Shown piece by piece: positions 29,560-38,542 of a stretch of 64,000 nucleotides of DNA. How positions within the stretch are numbered: position 1 is the stretch's first letter; every line of letters starts with the position of its first letter. Under the pieces are notes generated by a model. The model did no database searches. It was not told the origin of the DNA and saw only the letters and a list, made by a program, of their open reading frames with translations. A program made the position numbers and the translations under genes. The DNA comes from an uncultured Bartonella sp. (GTDB lineage: Bacteria > Pseudomonadota > Alphaproteobacteria > Rhizobiales > Rhizobiaceae): assembly GCA_946478235.1 (NCBI GenBank), contig CAMLBF010000003.1, forward strand, positions 1 through 64,000, read 5' to 3'.

Positions 29560-30627
29560 TTGATGAATATTTGGGCAATGCGTACTTCGCGAAATTCAGA
29601 AGAACATATTAATTTTGTAAAAAATGAATTGGAAAATAAAGGCATACTTCGGCAGGGGTGGGGATACTGTGACGAACAAGACTTAAGAAAAATATATGAT
29701 AAACAAAAAGCTCCTAATTTTGATTGTAAAGAATATTCATCTGATGAACTAGCTGCATGGAGAAACGCAAAGATGCTTGGTAACTATATTCCAGCTTCTT
29801 GGAATCCTATTCTGGTAGGTGATATCATTCTGGTGGTCAATATGCCTAATGACGGCTTCTTTACATTATGCCGTGTCACTGGTGATTATTCTTATAGTGA
29901 AGATACAGAAGTTGGGGATTTGAGGCATATGCTTCCTGTTGAAGTTATTACCAAAAGTGGAGTTCCCTATTCTAATAGAAAGGTTGATGCAGCATTGCGA
30001 CAGTCTTTAAGATGTCGGGGAAGATTGTGGAATATTAATCCATACAAGGACTGTGTCGAAGATATGATTAAATTGGTGGAAGATGGAAAAGAATACATCC
30101 TTCGCGAAGGCAGTGATCATGTGGAGCGTGCTAAGGAGGCCGTGGCCGACGAGATTAGAAAAAGTGTAAACAATTTATCAAATACGATCATTAAAGAATT
30201 ATATAGTGTTTTACAAGGAGCAGAGTGGGAACCTGTTTTGTGCTATGTTTTGGACCCATTAATGAAAAATATTCAGATTGAGCATACGGGTGGACCATCG
30301 GAATGTGGGGCCGATATTGTAATTAACATCCCAAATCCATTTGACGAACAATTCCCATGGATAATCGTTATTCAAGTAAAAAACTACAAGGGTGAAATAG
30401 GTGTTGAAGTAGCAGAGCAATTGAAACAAGCAATTGATTCAAGGTCAACTCAAGGACAAGTTATAGCTGCATATGTTTTAACAACCGCAGATGATATCAG
30501 TGAAAAGCTTAAAAACGCTTTAACGAACATTAATGAAGAATACAAAATAGCAGCAGATTGTGTAAATTTATCTCAAATAAAACAAATAATAACAAAAGGT
30601 ATGCTTGTCGCTGCTATATCTAATTAG
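29560..30627 (+). CDS. Mrr-type (type IV-like) restriction endonuclease with N-terminal PUA/EVE-like domain
   Basis: A 355-residue protein in two parts. Residues 1-170 (NIWAMRTSRNSEEH, then GDIILVVNMPNDGFFTLCRVTGDYSYS, then a MLPVEVI strand) follow the pattern of PUA/EVE-like readers fused to Mrr nucleases. Residues 225-355 form a PD-(D/E)xK domain: GGPSECGADIVI holds the Asp, and IVIQVKNYKG holds the Q-x-K variant of the E-x-K motif, as in Mrr. Such enzymes cut modified foreign DNA and need no partner methylase, and none is nearby. Its start ATG ATG is preceded by AAGGAAA. It lies between the bestrophin gene and that gene's displaced tails, in AT-rich DNA, consistent with an acquired defence gene. 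Confidence 0.75.
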   Translation: MMNIWAMRTSRNSEEHINFVKNELENKGILRQGWGYCDEQDLRKIYDKQKAPNFDCKEYSSDELAAWRNAKMLGNYIPASWNPILVGDIILVVNMPNDGFFTLCRVTGDYSYSEDTEVGDLRHMLPVEVITKSGVPYSNRKVDAALRQSLRCRGRLWNINPYKDCVEDMIKLVEDGKEYILREGSDHVERAKEAVADEIRKSVNNLSNTIIKELYSVLQGAEWEPVLCYVLDPLMKNIQIEHTGGPSECGADIVINIPNPFDEQFPWIIVIQVKNYKGEIGVEVAEQLKQAIDSRSTQGQVIAAYVLTTADDISEKLKNALTNINEEYKIAADCVNLSQIKQIITKGMLVAAISN

Positions 30628-30752
30628 TTTTGGTATGTTTTATATGAAAATACCTAGGATTTTATGTTTTTATTTCGTTAATAACCTAAAATATATAATA
30701 TTCTGTTATATTATATCCTAATATAAATCGAAGAAAGTAGTTCATCATAGTG

Positions 30753-31113
30753 CTATTTTTTCCACCAAGGTCGAGATACATTTTGTGTTTGCTCTCGCCA
30801 CGCATAACGATCTTTTTTTAAATCATCAGTTATGCTGGTCGCGGCTTTAATTAAGTTCAGTCTCTAAAACAGCTATACGCATTTGTATCACATGAATAGG
30901 GTGCGCAGAGATGAGCGTTGCTTGGGTGATAGGCCAAGCAGGTTCACTGCACACCCTCCAATGGGCAATGTCTGCATCATCAATCTACCATTGATTGCGA
31001 TTGTCACGGATGGCGTGAAGTTTATGTTGTGCAATCGCCCACATAATGGTTCAGTGAGATATTTCTAATTTTATCGCGGCTTGGTTGGGCGTTAAGGTGG
31101 GTATATAGTGATT
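30753..31113 (-). pseudogene. Broken HTH (excisionase-like domain) protein
   Basis: Read on the minus strand through two in-frame stops and one frameshift, this region gives LTPNQAAIKLEIS, then TIMWAIAQHKLHAIRDN, then QW[stop]IDDADIAHW, then a coiled DDLKKDRYAWREQTQN segment ending SRPWWKK before a stop at 30753. That order (winged helix-turn-helix, a spacer, a DRxxWRxQ coiled region, an xxWW-basic end) matches HTH proteins common on rhizobial plasmids and phages. The original start is not clear. Confidence 0.55.
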
Positions 31114-31237
31114 TCCTACATGGGTACGCCCAATGGGCGCTCTGTAAGCAGCATGGTCACAACCATTTAATCCTAGATAAATCTAGTTGGCGTCAGATTT
31201 TATATAGGTGCAGTGTTATGCCTTGGGCTCTTAGTGG

Positions 31238-31715
31238 TTATTTATGTTTTATTTGTTTGTCCTTTGGTGCTTTGCGATATTCACGCATAAAGGCAACTCG
31301 ATCTTTCTTAAAAAATAGAGCAGGTTTTACCTAATATTGATTGGGTAATTTTGGCTTTAAAAATTCTTTTGAAATGAGTTCTTTCAATCTATTATGAATA
31401 AGTTCTGTCTGTCATGCCTAATGCATCACCATTCAAACCGCTGTCAAAACAAATTAAATCTACGGTATTAGCAAGGTTATCTGTTAATTTTTCTTTTTGA
31501 TATGATTGTAAAACCGCTACAAATACACGTTAACCAGTCCTGGATAACTCAAATGCTGCTCTTACACAGTCAGAAAAAACTTTTACAAAGTGTTCTTCTT
31601 CATGCTCTTCAATTACGTGTATCATAGACATTGCACACAGTTCACCTGTGTCATCATCTACCAAATCTTATTTTCTGGCGTGATTTTTTTATAGCTTATG
31701 TCGCGTTTTAATTTC
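31238..31715 (-). pseudogene. Broken plasmid/phage replication initiator (RepL/RepA-like)
   Basis: Minus-strand translation across two stops and about two frameshifts reads MSMIHVIEEHEEEHFVKVF, then RVFVAVLQSYQKEKL, then LKELISKEFLKP and QY[stop]VKPALFFKKDRVAF, with the stop at 31238. The terminal helix-wing with 'xYxxNPxLFFKxDR' is the signature of winged-helix replication initiators of the RepL/RepA sort. It sits upstream of, and in the same direction as, the broken HTH gene, as in a small replicon. It is clearly inactive. Confidence 0.5.
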
Positions 31716-31951
31716 ACAACCTTAAACCATATGAGGATTTGAATGTGGCCAATATTCTAATTCACGTAGATTTATACCTGTAATATTAGCCTCAAGCGAA
31801 GATTTTGGTATATTACTTTAGCTCTCAGGAGAGATCATTATTTTTGTTGAATAAAAATCAACAGCGATTTTAGCTTAATGTCACATTGCTTTCACTCAAT
31901 ATCAAAATTTCTTCGCTCACTATCCAGTTTTTGCATTTTGTTATGAGTGAA

Positions 31952-32170
31952 CACCTGTAGTTAGCCTACTTGTTGCCTATACATTATTCAGCCTCGATGC
32001 ATTGAGTGACGAACTTGAGCGCCCATTCGATGACCTTGATAACACTCTACCAATCAACTCAATCGCCAACACCATAGAAAGTGATATATGCGCAGCACTT
32101 GGTCAACCATTGCCTAACTTGGTTGTGCCAATCAAATGCATCTTAAAATGATATTGAGTGTTTCATTTTG
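31952..32170 (+). pseudogene. Decayed bestrophin gene tail, copy A
   Basis: This matches 28863-29084, the last 60-odd codons of the bestrophin gene plus about 25 bp downstream. Differences in the first half are almost all silent (SDELERPFDDLDNTLPINSIAN is kept with several codon changes). It lacks a start and most of the gene. Confidence 0.85.
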
Positions 32171-32182
32171 TTGTAAACGGCA

Positions 32183-32617
32183 ATGCTTTTGGCTGATCTT
32201 TAACAGGCAAATAAAATTCCTGATATTCAATATCAAATGCTTGATAAAAGTTTGCATGAGCCAAATGAACACCAAACAGCGTGCGAGCGTCTCAATCAAA
32301 CCCGTGTGCCTTTTGCCTATACTCTTTTACTGCATCGAACCGCCTATATATTCTGTTTTTAATACCGTTCGGTTTTACAGATATTTTGGGGTGGTGGACA
32401 CCTATAGCAAGCTTACTTGTTGCCTATACATTATTCGGCATGACTCATTGAGCGACGAATTTGATAGCCAATTCGACGAACTAGACAACGTCCTACCAAT
32501 CAACTCAATCGCCAACATCATTGAACGTGATATGTGCTCGGCAATTGATCAACCATTGCCCAACTTGATTCAGCAAATCAATTTCATCTTAAAATGATAC
32601 TGGGTGTTGCATTTGAT
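32183..32617 (+). pseudogene. Decayed bestrophin gene tail, copy B
   Basis: This matches about 28645-29085. The first half (around 32235-32370) is almost identical to the functional gene apart from small indels, while the last 150 bp are much more diverged yet still in frame (SLSDEFDSQFDELDNVLPINSIAN...). A frame from 32136 to 32597 runs through it but combines two frames of the original, so it is not a gene. Confidence 0.85.
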
Positions 32618-32711
32618 CCGAATTAGCGATCTATTTTATTAGAATTAGCCATGCATTTGGTGCGAAAATCATCGTAATGCGTCCCGTAATATCCAAAAAA
32701 CAGCAATATAT

Positions 32712-32758
32712 ATGTCCTTTTCGAGTAAATTTTTATAAAAATTACGAAATTCGGACAT
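32712..32758. repeat. 47-bp imperfect inverted repeat
   Basis: The outer arms are ATGTCC and GGACAT, and the inner arms GTAAATTTTT and AAAAATTAC with small bulges. Function is unknown; it may be a terminator-like fold or the remnant of a mobile element end. Confidence 0.4.
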
Positions 32759-33312
32759 TCCAAGACAACCTTTATTGCCAACTTTTTGTTTGTCCCATCA
32801 GACGAACATGTATCATTCTACATAGTTTTAAGTTCAAACAAGAAATAAATATTATTTTTAAATATCTACGGATTTATATTCGTATTTAATGAATATCTTC
32901 ATCATTTAAATTTGGTCATTTCGGTAGTAATTCCACTCATCTATTTTTGTAAAAAGTCTGGCTGTAAAATATTGGGTGTAGCCTATAGCAAAAGCCTGAA
33001 ACTCCCCCCCCATTTACAGACATTTAGACCATCCATTTTATAGACTATCCATTTTGCATAGACTACCTATTTTACCGAACAATAAAGGATAAACTTCAAA
33101 CAACTTTGGTCGTTTTTTAAGCTAAACTTTCATTGTTTTTGCAAAATGCCGAGTTTGAGCTGAATCCAGCAAATTGGTTACGCGTTTGAATGTGGATGCT
33201 ATCTACCTAAAATGATAAGTTAAGATTAAAAGGCTGCTTGCTAGTTCCGGTAGCGCAGAATCGAACAACAGCTACTATTGTAAAGGTTCGGATGAGGCAT
33301 AAGACTGAGGCT

Positions 33313-33384
33313 GTGAGGCTTGTGAGGCTTGTGAGGCTCGTGAGGCTCGTGAGGCTCGTGAGGCTCGTGAGGCTCGTGAGGCTC
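33313..33384. repeat. 9-bp tandem array, eight units
   Basis: Two units of GTGAGGCTT are followed by six of GTGAGGCTC without interruption. It lies in an open frame (33238-33465, plus) that reads KTEAVRLVRLVRL..., which slightly resembles the start of some transposases, but no such gene follows. Confidence 0.9.
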
Positions 33385-33561
33385 GTCTATTACGTGGCGG
33401 GTTTTAATGTAAAGGATAAAATTCAGTCATCAACAAGGCGCCACCTAAGTTGCGCATTCTTATAGCGACAATAAAACAAAAGTATCTAACTCAAATTATC
33501 AACGGGCGGATATAATGGCCACCGAATAGACTGAATAGTCTATATATGTGGATAAGAACCG

Positions 33562-33831
33562 CTATTTTGCAGTTTTTACGCTTTTAACTGCTCTTTGTTC
33601 TGGCTTGTTCGTGCGTGTTTTTGGCTCTTGTCTGTTTGCGTGGGCATTGGTTGTTGTCTTAGAAACACTCTCAACAACATCACAACGTTCCAATGTATCT
33701 TTTCTAAAAATTGCACTCTTAAGATGTTCTTCCTTGAACCAAACACATGAGATCTTGCTATTATTGACTTTATCAACGGTCATAGCTGGTCCGCCTGATT
33801 TCAACCGAACAATATCCCCTGTCTTCAACAC
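33562..33831 (-). CDS. DUF2158 (YodC-like) small protein
   Basis: An 89-residue protein. Residues 1-50 match the DUF2158/YodC pattern: TGDIVRLKSGGPAMTVDKV, then ISCVWFKEEHLKSAIFRKDTLE. A lysine/threonine-rich polar tail follows, unusual for the family. The role is unknown; the domain is a small beta fold. The likely start is GTG at 33831 with AGAGGG eight bases upstream. It is the last intact gene of the accessory zone before the atp operon and may have come with it. Confidence 0.8.
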   Translation of the reverse strand: MLKTGDIVRLKSGGPAMTVDKVNNSKISCVWFKEEHLKSAIFRKDTLERCDVVESVSKTTTNAHANRQEPKTRTNKPEQRAVKSVKTAK

Positions 33832-34023
33832 GATTTTTTCCCTCTCAAAAATACATTAATTGCCTAATTGATATATAACGAACTGCTCAAATGGTTCATT
33901 TTTCAATATCTGATTAGGGCTTATCAGTTCTATTTGTGTGGTACCACACGCCTTTTACACCTAAGCCCGTATTCCTAGTATATTAATTGGTATTGTTTAT
34001 GCTTAATTCAAGCCAAGATATAA

Positions 34024-34049
34024 AAAAACCACGCCTAGGCGTGGTTTTT
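34024..34049 (-). terminator. Perfect bidirectional terminator after the atp operon
   Basis: A 26-bp perfect palindrome centred on CCTAGG, with A and T runs on the two sides, 22 bp after the atpF stop. It can act on both strands; on the minus strand it ends the atp transcript. Confidence 0.9.
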
Positions 34050-34070
34050 ATAAAACTATATTGAAAAATA

Positions 34071-34553
34071 TTAGTTCAAATGATTTTTAACTTCAGTAAG
34101 TGATGTTTTAATCAAATTATCTGCAGTTTTCTTATCCATTTCTTTTTCAATGATATCTCGTGCTGCAGCGACAGCAAGATCAACAGCGGAAGATTTTACA
34201 GCTGCAATAGCGTCAGCTTCGGCTTGAGCAATTTTATGTTCAGCCATCTTGTTGCGACGCGTAACATATTCTTCCATCTTTTTGTGAGCTTCTTTCGCAA
34301 GCATTTCAGCTTCATGTTTGGCTGAAGCAATGATTTCCTCAGCTTCTTTTTCAGCTTCCTGACGCTTACGCTGATATTCTGCTAAAAGCTCTTGTGCTTC
34401 ATCACGCAATCTACGTGCTTCATCAAGCTCGTCACGGATATGATCTGCACGTTTATCCAGATAATTCCGCAAATGTGTCGGTATTTTGTAATATCCCAGA
34501 ACAGCCAAGAAAAGAAGTAGCCCAACAAGAGCCCAGAAGGTATCTGTCATCAT
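34071..34553 (-). CDS. atpF: F0F1 ATP synthase subunit b
   Basis: One of two b-type subunits forming the peripheral stator stalk. An N-terminal membrane helix (residues 5-22, FWALVGLLLFLAVLGYY) is followed by a long charged coiled coil (about 30-130, repeated EAxEIIASAKxEAE) that reaches F1. The length, 160 residues, is normal. It is the last gene of the atp F0 operon, 14 bp after b'. GGGAG lies nine bases before its first ATG. Confidence 0.95.
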   Translation of the reverse strand: MMTDTFWALVGLLLFLAVLGYYKIPTHLRNYLDKRADHIRDELDEARRLRDEAQELLAEYQRKRQEAEKEAEEIIASAKHEAEMLAKEAHKKMEEYVTRRNKMAEHKIAQAEADAIAAVKSSAVDLAVAAARDIIEKEMDKKTADNLIKTSLTEVKNHLN

Positions 34554-34567
34554 TGGTAAAGGCTCCC

Positions 34568-35134
34568 TTATTTACGTGCTGATTTAACAGCAGCGCTTGC
34601 TATAGAACTACTAACTTCACTACCGATCAACTGATGAACGATTTCAGCAGCGGTAGTTTCAGCGATATTTCCAACATTTTGCATCGCTTGATCTCGGATA
34701 TTTTTTATCCGCTCATCTGATTCTGCGAGTTTTTTATCAAGGCTGGCTTCAACAGACTTACGTTCGGCTTCAACCTTAGCTCTTATTTCATCGCCAGCAG
34801 TTTGAGCAATTGCAACAGCTCTTGAACGTGCTTCAGCCAGTCCACGCTCATAAGCGGCGATGGCACTTTCACGTTCCAAATTCATCTGTGCGGCTTTATC
34901 TCTATCTGACGCAATTCTATCACGACGTGTCTCAATAATACCCCCAATACGAGGTACGATGACACGTGACATAAATATATAAAACAGGCCGAAACAAACT
35001 ATAAGCCAGAACAGATGCGACTCGAAATACGAAAAATCAAAAGGCGGAAACACACGGTCTGCGTGTTGCGCAGCCTCGCCTGCACGTTCTGCCGGCATTT
35101 CGACGGTTTCTGCATAAGCGCTGGATATAAACAT
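34568..35134 (-). CDS. F0F1 ATP synthase subunit b' (second b-type subunit)
   Basis: A duplicated, diverged b subunit, as in photosynthetic and most alphaproteobacteria; b and b' form a heterodimeric stalk. Residues 1-32 are a polar leader rich in Ala and Glu, then the membrane helix (FWLIVCFGLFYIFMSRVIVP), then a coiled coil of about 130 residues. The leader is longer than in atpF. The gene lies between atpE and atpF in the usual order. Confidence 0.93.
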   Translation of the reverse strand: MFISSAYAETVEMPAERAGEAAQHADRVFPPFDFSYFESHLFWLIVCFGLFYIFMSRVIVPRIGGIIETRRDRIASDRDKAAQMNLERESAIAAYERGLAEARSRAVAIAQTAGDEIRAKVEAERKSVEASLDKKLAESDERIKNIRDQAMQNVGNIAETTAAEIVHQLIGSEVSSSIASAAVKSARK

Positions 35135-35297
35135 CCTGTCTTATCCTTTTATGAACTTTGAGGCTTACCTACTGAGCGGAAATTATTGAAACCGCTAGAA
35201 GCCCCTTAAATTTTTAAACTGTAATGCTCTGCATAATATGGTGGAAGCAGGTTTTAACCTGCTCCACCCAATGCAATAGCCAAAGGCGTTTAAATAA

Positions 35298-35528
35298 TTA
35301 AACAGCAAACAGAAGCAAAAGAGCGATAAGCAGTGAGAAGATACCCAAAGCTTCAGTAACAGCAAAGCCGAAAACCAAACGGCCAAACTGACCATCAGCA
35401 GCTGACGGATTGCGAAGAGCGCCCGCTAGAAAGCTTCCGAAAATATTACCTAAACCGAGTGCTGTTCCAGCCATGCCGAAGCATGCAAGACCTGCGCCGA
35501 TATATTTTGCTGCGAGTGCTAATTCCAT
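35298..35528 (-). CDS. atpE: F0F1 ATP synthase subunit c
   Basis: The proteolipid that forms the rotor ring. Two membrane helices surround the polar loop ([11 protein letters not shown]). The proton-carrying carboxylate is the Glu in [10 protein letters not shown] on helix 2. The length of 76 residues is typical. A strong AGGAG precedes the ATG, fitting the high output needed for a multicopy ring. A gap of about 160 bp separates it from b'. Confidence 0.97.
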   Translation of the reverse strand: MELALAAKYIGAGLACFGMAGTALGLGNIFGSFLAGALRNPSAADGQFGRLVFGFAVTEALGIFSLLIALLLLFAV

Positions 35529-35586
35529 GTCATTCTCCTTTGAAGCATATTCGCATTTTCATATGGTGAAATTTTCACCAGTGTTG

Positions 35587-36345
35587 TTAATGTCCAGGAT
35601 GCACCGCATCAGCTAAGTACATACAGGTCAATACGGTAAAGACGTAGGCCTGAAGGAACGCTACCAGAAATTCAAGAGCGGTAATAGCCACAGTCATAAT
35701 AAGAGGTAGAACAGAGCCACCAGCCCCAACTGCCCCTAAACTTATCATCGATACGACAAAACCAGCAAAAACCTTTAATGTAATGTGTCCAGCCAACATG
35801 TTAGCGAACAAACGAACAGAAAGGCTAACTGGACGAGACAAGAAAGATATTACTTCAATTACAGTTACCAACGGCACGATAATGACCGGCACGCCTGATG
35901 GCACAAACAATTTAAGAAAACCAATGCCGTTTTTGAAAAAACCGTAAATAACGACCACTAAAATTACGAGCATTGCCAATGCAAATGTGATCGCAATTTG
36001 TGAAGTGACGGTATAAAAATATGGAAATAATCCCAAGAAATTCGCCACAAGAATGAAAACAAACAGCGAAAAAACAAATGGGAAAAAGCGCATGCCCTGT
36101 GTACCAGCCGAGCCGCGCAACATACTTGCCACAAACTCATATGTAATTTCAGAAATAGATTGGGCGCGTGTTGGTATTATTCCGCGACTCGATGAAGACG
36201 CGAATAAAAACAGTGAAGACACAACCACCGTTAACACCATAAATAGTGAAACATTGGTGAAAGATAAATCCATATTCCCGACAGGGATATCGATTAACTT
36301 TGATATCTGAAACTGATGAATAGGATCTGGACCGTGCGCTGACAC
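35587..36345 (-). CDS. atpB: F0F1 ATP synthase subunit a
   Basis: The membrane subunit that carries the proton half-channels. There are six or so membrane segments, with the essential Arg in the [17 protein letters not shown] stretch. The N-terminus starts [11 protein letters not shown]. The start is GTG at 36345, five bases after GAGG and only 11 bp after the atpI stop, so translation is likely coupled. Length is normal at 252 residues. Confidence 0.97.
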   Translation of the reverse strand: MSAHGPDPIHQFQISKLIDIPVGNMDLSFTNVSLFMVLTVVVSSLFLFASSSSRGIIPTRAQSISEITYEFVASMLRGSAGTQGMRFFPFVFSLFVFILVANFLGLFPYFYTVTSQIAITFALAMLVILVVVIYGFFKNGIGFLKLFVPSGVPVIIVPLVTVIEVISFLSRPVSLSVRLFANMLAGHITLKVFAGFVVSMISLGAVGAGGSVLPLIMTVAITALEFLVAFLQAYVFTVLTCMYLADAVHPGH

Positions 36346-36356
36346 CTTAACCTCAT

Positions 36357-36776
36357 CTATTTGGGGCTTTCACCCCCCTTATCTTGGCGCGATGCGCCGT
36401 GCTTGCCAATTTGGCTGGGAGGTACAGCCCCCACAGACCGTAGAATATTCAACACACCGGCTGCAAAGCCAAGGAACAGAAAAATGACTAATCCCCACGG
36501 CGATGTTCCGGCCAACTGATCAAAACCAAGCCCCAAGACAACACCGACAACCACACCAGCTAGAAATTCACTAGATAATTTAATTGCCTGAGCCATCCCT
36601 TTTTGAGGTTCGTCAGCTTTAAACTTCGGCTCTGGTTTTTTAAGCACATTTTGCCGTTCTAACTCTGCTTGCAGATTACGACGACGTGTTTCCAGATCCA
36701 AAGGTTCCGCGCTTCCCCCCCGCATTGGACTTGCAGTATCCCTCTCCGGCTTTATAGGTTTATCACCCTTCGCCAT
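36357..36776 (-). CDS. atpI: AtpI family protein
   Basis: A small membrane protein encoded first in many atp operons, thought to help c-ring assembly or Mg2+ supply. An N-terminal polar part of about 75 residues rich in charged groups is followed by two membrane helices ([18 protein letters not shown] and the [18 protein letters not shown] region) joined by a short AGTSPW turn, then a polar tail. The upstream region 36777-37021 should hold the operon promoter. Confidence 0.9.
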   Translation of the reverse strand: MAKGDKPIKPERDTASPMRGGSAEPLDLETRRRNLQAELERQNVLKKPEPKFKADEPQKGMAQAIKLSSEFLAGVVVGVVLGLGFDQLAGTSPWGLVIFLFLGFAAGVLNILRSVGAVPPSQIGKHGASRQDKGGESPK

Positions 36777-37021
36777 AATGGCCCCTTAATTCCAAATGCA
36801 AAGTCAAGGTTTGACCTTTTTTAGTTGGCCGCAACATATTGTTACGCGAGGCTTTCGTCAAGCTTCCAATCCCGTTGAAGTAAAAGGAATTTTATCAAAT
36901 TTTGATATTTGAACTTCTAATTCACAAAAAAAAATCAAAACAGGGCCAGAAAACCCAGTTGGTAACCATATTATCTTATTTATATTATGGTTATATTTGC
37001 GCTTCTAAGAATTACAAATAA

Positions 37022-38284
37022 TTATATCCAGCCGCCATACCGTGTTCGATAGAATACATGAAGGCCAATTTTGTTAACCTTGATCATTGTATGTGCCCAG
37101 TTAGGATGTACATAGATTGCATGATAATGGGTGGCAGAACCAACATCTGCCAGCCATATTTGTCCGGCAGAAACTGCTTTTGCAACCTGTTGGGCAACTT
37201 TCCAATGCGCCATTTCGGTAACACGGTGCTTTCTTCCATCACATGCAAATGAAAATTGGCAATGATTGATCCAATTGGTATTTTGATAAACCACATTGCA
37301 AATCGTATTAGGATAAGCGGGATTGCGCACTCTATTCAAAACAACCTGAGCAACAGCAGCTTGTCCTCTGACTGATTCTCCTCGCGCTTCAAAATAAACC
37401 GCTTCGGCCAAGCATTTCTGTTCTTTTGCACTAAAGGCGTCCGCGGGCAAAGGTGTTGCCGCCCATGCGTGATCGGCACGGCTAATTGGCGGAATAAAAC
37501 GTCCATTTTTATCAGACTGTTTGCCATGATCTGCCAAGATACTATCAAATGGACTTGTATCTGCTTTTGCTTTGACCGGCGCATATCCCAAAGCAAGAAC
37601 ATCTGGGTGATCATTTGTTACCAGTGACGACAAAATTTTTGGAACAGGCAATCTCGCTGGCGCTTTTTTGGGAATCGGTATGATTGCCATTGCGACTTTT
37701 GTTTCAGACGTTTTGTCTGGAACGGTTGTTAATGTTGCAAGGTGCTTAACCTCGACTGGTTTCGCAGATAAGCTTGTGCTGACATGGGGCAGTACTGTTT
37801 TTTTTAGATCCGGTAACTCGGTGTTTTCATGTGCACCAATGGCAGCTGTTTTTTCTTTTCTATTAATCCGGTTTTCATCTGGATTAGGATCTGCGATCCC
37901 AAGCTTACCGCCAACATTTTCATCGGTTATTGGCAAAGCCTGATATCGCTTGGATAAAGTTGTGCTTGCCGTCGTCATTGGATCGACACCGGCAGGTACA
38001 TCTTGTGTTTTGGTTTCAACCGTGCGGACAAATACGGTTGTCTCGACAGAGGCAAGCTTTAAGTCTTCAGGATGTTTAACAGCGGTAGCACTAATGGCGG
38101 TTAAACCGACACCCAATATCATAGGAAGGACATGCAATCGATGTCTCTTCCGTTTCAAAATAACGGGAGAATCATAAAAGCGCCCTTCTGGCGTGTAATA
38201 TGTGGATGCGGTGAGAAGCGTTTCGCTCCGTTCCACTTTGTTCCCATGACGGCGCAAAGACGGTATCAAAGACACTTCAAACAC
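37022..38284 (-). CDS. Cell wall hydrolase, SleB-like
   Basis: A protein of about 420 residues. A basic region and a membrane helix near residues 50-70 are followed by a long Pro/Thr/Lys-rich low-complexity region, then a C-terminal Hydrolase_2 (SleB-like lytic transglycosylase) domain of about 120 residues: EQKCLAEAVYFEARGESVRGQAAVAQVVLNRV, with the catalytic Glu in EARGE, then CQFSFACDG and ATHYHA. It is likely anchored in the inner membrane and acts on peptidoglycan. The GTG at 38284 has GGAG seven bases upstream; the frame runs open to 38317, so the start is provisional. Confidence 0.85.
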   Translation of the reverse strand: MFEVSLIPSLRRHGNKVERSETLLTASTYYTPEGRFYDSPVILKRKRHRLHVLPMILGVGLTAISATAVKHPEDLKLASVETTVFVRTVETKTQDVPAGVDPMTTASTTLSKRYQALPITDENVGGKLGIADPNPDENRINRKEKTAAIGAHENTELPDLKKTVLPHVSTSLSAKPVEVKHLATLTTVPDKTSETKVAMAIIPIPKKAPARLPVPKILSSLVTNDHPDVLALGYAPVKAKADTSPFDSILADHGKQSDKNGRFIPPISRADHAWAATPLPADAFSAKEQKCLAEAVYFEARGESVRGQAAVAQVVLNRVRNPAYPNTICNVVYQNTNWINHCQFSFACDGRKHRVTEMAHWKVAQQVAKAVSAGQIWLADVGSATHYHAIYVHPNWAHTMIKVNKIGLHVFYRTRYGGWI

Positions 38285-38542
38285 CACACCACTCCAACGC
38301 AAAAAACACATACGCAATACAAAAAGAAACGACTGTTTCTTGTGGTGAGAGAATGCCTTATCAACCTTTATTTATGGTTAACAAAAACACCCTTATTCGT
38401 TGATTTTATTGCTTAATTTTTCCTTAATTTATAAAAATGGTTAACAACAAAAAGCCGGTTTCAACGGCATTGTTTCGTCAGACATCATGACGATGTTAAC
38501 GTTTATAAAGGCAAATTAAATTTATCGCTTAATACATACGAA

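Larger units (their letters stand above)
30628..33561. other. Decayed accessory region without intact genes
   Basis: Nearly 3 kb holding only broken genes and repeats: an HTH-protein remnant, a replication-initiator remnant, two bestrophin tails, a hairpin at 32712-32758, a threefold degenerate repeat (TAGACTATCCATTTT type, 33025-33077), a 9-bp array and a single perfect DnaA-box-like TGTGGATAA at 33547-33555. A 39-codon frame with one internal stop at 31722-31838 (minus) just upstream of the replication remnant may be another broken small gene. Confidence 0.6.

Noticed and set aside
30883-31068. 61-codon plus-strand frame
   Set aside because: It is antisense to the better-supported broken HTH gene and has no ribosome site or family pattern.
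32136-32597. Open frame of 153 codons on the plus strand
   Set aside because: Its second half is the bestrophin tail in frame, but its first half is the same gene in another frame; it is a chance join inside a decayed copy.
32677-32889. 70-codon frame
   Set aside because: It lies over an inverted repeat in decayed DNA and has no start site or recognisable sequence.
33313-33384. Possible CRISPR array
   Set aside because: The units are 9 bp and contiguous with no spacers; no cas genes are in the window.
33547-33555. Single perfect DnaA box (TGTGGATAA)
   Set aside because: One box without an AT-rich unwinding element or further boxes is expected by chance and does not mark an origin, although it lies beside a dead replicon.
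33548-33859. 103-codon plus-strand frame
   Set aside because: It is antisense to the YodC-like gene, which has a clear family pattern and start site.
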